This document shows, piece after piece, positions 61,801 through 64,000 of a stretch of DNA of 64,000 nucleotides (its first letter is position 1; every line of letters starts with the position of its first letter). Position numbers and translations under genes: made by a program. The notes below the pieces were generated by a model, which did not search any database, was not told the DNA's origin, and was given only the letters and a program-made list of their open reading frames with translations. Source of the stretch: Lachnospiraceae bacterium (GTDB taxonomy: Bacteria > Bacillota > Clostridia > Lachnospirales > Lachnospiraceae); contig JAFTWC010000029.1 in assembly GCA_017465475.1 (NCBI GenBank), positions 1 to 64,000 on the forward strand. Direction: 5' to 3'.

Positions 61801-63711
61801 TTATATTTCCCCGGACTCGTCGGGAGTCCAGAGAAAAAGTTGGTTTTCTGTGATACCGTGACGACAGAGGGTATCACGTACTACCGAAAGCAGTTCTTCG
61901 CAACGTTCCTTACGGTAGTGACACACATTGTTGGTCAGTTCATAAGGATAATGAGAAACGGAACAGCTTGGCTTAGCCTTTTTTAGCTGTTTTAAGTAAT
62001 CCTTTGATATGCGGAAGACGCCCAGGCTGACGTCGGTAAGATCTTCCGGTGAAAGTACGGAAAATACATTATCTACAAGAGTAGAATATAATTCCGACGC
62101 ATTCGGTACATCTAATATCGGGTCAAAACAAAGTCTTAAAGAAAAGCCACGCTTTACAGCTTCTTTTGCGGTACGCAATCTTGCCCGCAAGGATGGTGTG
62201 TAATGTTCGTATCGACAAATCAACTCATCCGGAGACAGGGTAAATGCCATGATGATATTTTTCGCTGCCGGAAGTTCTCTTACAAAGGGAAGGGCAGCAC
62301 TTTTTGTACGCAATTCCAATCGTAACTCGGGATGAGTCGCGGCATACTCGCAAAAGGCTTTTGCATGAGGAAGCAAACCATTTAAAGCAGCCAAATCCGA
62401 ATCATAGGAACAGCAAAGGTAAACAGGATGATTCGCAAGAAGTGTATCCAGTTCCTTAAAGTAATCTTCCAAATTCACAAAAACTACCATGTTTCTGCCG
62501 GGATACATGCCCTGTAAGTAGCAGTAGTCACAGTCATACAGACAATTCATGACGCAGGAGGTGTACATAAAGTGTTCTTCTCCGAAACTTTGACAAACCG
62601 GGGCGCCCGGATAAAAATAAGTTCCGTTATTTTTTGCAAGGATAAGAGAAGGTTCTTTTTCCTGCATGGATAAATCCTGTTTTCCACGGTTAAAGACATC
62701 CTTATAGTGTTCCACCGGAATGACGGAAGAATTTGGCAGGCGGGAAAGAATCTGTCGGGTAACCGGGTGTGTCAAAACATCCCGCTCCACGTAAATGTGC
62801 CGAAACGGTCGACGGGGGTCTGAAGATAAATCGAATGGCTTCCCGGAATCGGAAGTGCTTTTATTCGTAAGGACAAAGGATTCCAGTGCGTCCAAAAGCT
62901 GCAAGGCTTCCTTTTTCTTGTGAGGAGTATCTGTTGGCTTTGGCAAAGCAGAAAATAGTTCCTGTTCTGATAAGCCTGCATGGAATGCATAGGTGAGAAG
63001 TCCCTTCAGCTTGCGCTCCATGGTGGTGGAAAAGGTATAGTCAGCGGCTATATTCTTTGCCATGGAATCGATTTTATGTTGCGGGGCATTGTTTTCGGTT
63101 AGGAAAAGGGAAAGCTCTTCTTCTTTCATTTTCAAATAAGTAAGTAACGGAGCAAGTTGACGTTGTATCAGTTTCGTGACTGCTTCCGGAGAAGGAACTG
63201 TTCCGTCACAAATATCGGAAACAATTTTATAGAAGAAACAATGGGACGGCATAACCTTGCGAAATAATGGGACGGCAACACCATAGGCTTCCATATCGTA
63301 AAGGACAGGGAGATTTCCCTCCTGTTTTATAAAAGGGGAGGTAACCGGAGTGTCGGACGTAAACAAGCGGGCTTCCGGGAAAGGGTGATGGTACAACTCC
63401 GGGTAAACGGATTTTCCTGTGGTAAGCTCTGTAACAGAGGCGCAAAGATAAGCATCTCCCACAGAAGAATCGGAATCTCCGCCGCAAATACCGATATTAC
63501 AAAAAATGTCCTGTGGAGAAACGGAATGAATGGTTAAATACTCCGTCATTGCCATAGCAGCATTTAATTTGCCGGAACCGGTAAGCAGAAGGCGCAGAGC
63601 ATCCTGCTCAGATTCGTACAGTGTAAAGCTGTTGTATGCCACCTTTTTCATGGAAAACCCCGAAAGAATTGCATTTGCCTCCGGAAAAATTGCAGTAATC
63701 AGTATAATCAT
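61801..63711 (-). CDS. MTA/SAH-nucleosidase-like domain fused to a spore-photoproduct-lyase-like radical SAM domain
   Basis: About 636 residues. Residues 1-200 match the nucleosidase fold: ITAIFPEANAIL with Glu11, LTGSGKLNAAMAM, NIGICGG, SVGDAYL, DMEAYG with Glu141 and IVSDICDG with Asp166. These are the positions of Glu12, Glu174 and Asp197 of E. coli MTA/SAH nucleosidase. After a helical linker (200-300) comes an SPL-like domain with the cluster motif CLYDCDYC (Cys390, 394 and 397), and CCSYDSD (433-439), which lines up with the hydrogen-donor cysteine of SPL. The fusion could cleave 5'-deoxyadenosine produced by the radical SAM part. ATG 63711 has AAAGGAG. Confidence 0.88.
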   Translation of the reverse strand: MIILITAIFPEANAILSGFSMKKVAYNSFTLYESEQDALRLLLTGSGKLNAAMAMTEYLTIHSVSPQDIFCNIGICGGDSDSSVGDAYLCASVTELTTGKSVYPELYHHPFPEARLFTSDTPVTSPFIKQEGNLPVLYDMEAYGVAVPLFRKVMPSHCFFYKIVSDICDGTVPSPEAVTKLIQRQLAPLLTYLKMKEEELSLFLTENNAPQHKIDSMAKNIAADYTFSTTMERKLKGLLTYAFHAGLSEQELFSALPKPTDTPHKKKEALQLLDALESFVLTNKSTSDSGKPFDLSSDPRRPFRHIYVERDVLTHPVTRQILSRLPNSSVIPVEHYKDVFNRGKQDLSMQEKEPSLILAKNNGTYFYPGAPVCQSFGEEHFMYTSCVMNCLYDCDYCYLQGMYPGRNMVVFVNLEDYFKELDTLLANHPVYLCCSYDSDLAALNGLLPHAKAFCEYAATHPELRLELRTKSAALPFVRELPAAKNIIMAFTLSPDELICRYEHYTPSLRARLRTAKEAVKRGFSLRLCFDPILDVPNASELYSTLVDNVFSVLSPEDLTDVSLGVFRISKDYLKQLKKAKPSCSVSHYPYELTNNVCHYRKERCEELLSVVRDTLCRHGITENQLFLWTPDESGEI

Positions 63712-63912
63712 GGAAAACTCCTTTATATCAAAGTAATGTATGGCTTTATTATAGCGAAGGGGAGAAAACATTACAAGGAAAAACGTGGTTTTAGAAAGGA
63801 AAATCTACTTTTTTCCAAAACATACTTGAAAATTTTTGCAAAGTATGAGAAACTATGTAAGGATTTCAAAAAGATTGTTAAAAAAATGTTTATAGAAAAG
63901 GAGACAAAGAAC

Positions 63913-64000
63913 ATGAGCAAAAAGACAACGGTTCTGATGATTTTAGACGGTTACGGCGTAGAAAACAGTGAGAAAGGCAATGCAATCGCACAGGCAAAGA
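63913..64000 (+). CDS. gpmI: Start of 2,3-bisphosphoglycerate-independent phosphoglycerate mutase (cut by window end)
   Basis: Only 29 codons are present: a short Lys/Thr stretch then VLMILDGYGVENSEKGNAI, the N-terminus of the alkaline-phosphatase-type mutase, with the metal-binding Asp in LDGYG. The full enzyme interconverts 3- and 2-phosphoglycerate in glycolysis. An AAAGGAG ribosome site lies about ten bases upstream of the ATG. The rest lies outside the window. Confidence 0.85.
   Translation, partial: MSKKTTVLMILDGYGVENSEKGNAIAQAK

Overview
The window looks like a chromosomal segment of an anaerobic, probably spore-forming Firmicute of the Lachnospiraceae/Clostridia type. The indications are: three [FeFe]-hydrogenase maturases (HydE, HydG, HydF); a SpoVB-type flippase and a spore-photoproduct-lyase-like radical SAM enzyme; strong AGGAGG-type ribosome sites; consensus sigma-A promoters (TTGACA-17-TATAAT); and several small families typical of this group (DUF6465-, DUF4867-, TraX- and PadR/DUF2812-type). 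Assignments come from reading protein motifs and DNA by eye. No database search was run, and genus or species cannot be given.

Layout. 1-0.3 kb: GC-rich non-coding direct repeats. 0.4-3.5 kb: a membrane chemoreceptor and a PAS/GGDEF diguanylate cyclase. 3.5-8.8 kb: a SpoVB-like flippase (minus), then cysteine desulfurase and MnmA (tRNA thiolation), an aldo/keto reductase and a glyoxalase-fold protein. 8.8-11.2 kb: a small membrane protein, an orphan candidate transcript and two tandem GNAT paralogues. 11.3-14 kb (minus): RqcH/NFACT and a PHP phosphatase. 14.1-17.6 kb: response regulator, ABC ATPase, permease and histidine kinase, with five phased direct repeats as a likely operator. 17.6-20.1 kb: a MutS2-like ATPase without Smr domain behind a structured leader RNA with a 9-codon upstream ORF and two intrinsic terminators. 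20.1-24.6 kb: a methyltransferase and two ABC half-exporters. 24.6-27 kb: an HTH protein with a 20-bp palindrome in its promoter, and a GH31 glucosidase. 27-34.5 kb: glutamate dehydrogenase, a DUF6465 protein, an RsiV-like lipoprotein, MscL, two CobW-type GTPases (one with a His/Cys repeat), a GDPD phosphodiesterase and an amidase-SPOR protein.

34.5-45.8 kb: aromatic-pathway genes in two places (aroF-tyrA minus; shikimate kinase-aroQ plus), a LytTR regulator with a membrane partner, an oxidoreductase, a YgiQ radical SAM protein, a YqeG phosphatase, EF-P, a Gly/Asp-rich lipoprotein and a HAD-remnant/GNAT fusion. 45.9-50.7 kb: aspartate kinase, DUF4867, TraX, an AI-2E-family transporter and a signal peptidase I gene with a one-base frameshift. 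50.7-56 kb: a ComFB-like protein, hydE-hydG-hydF and a 2-hydroxyacid dehydrogenase. 56-58 kb (minus): padR, DUF2812, a small protein, a DNA glycosylase and tRNA-Leu(CAA). 58-63.7 kb (minus): trkH-trkA, a short-chain dehydrogenase, and a fusion of an MTA/SAH-nucleosidase-like domain to a spore-photoproduct-lyase-like radical SAM domain. The start of gpmI runs off the right end.

Most notable observations: the nucleosidase-radical SAM fusion; the attenuator-like leader ahead of the MutS2-like gene; the phased response-regulator boxes; the palindromic HTH promoter; the frameshifted signal peptidase; and a 20-nt motif repeated three times beside terminators.
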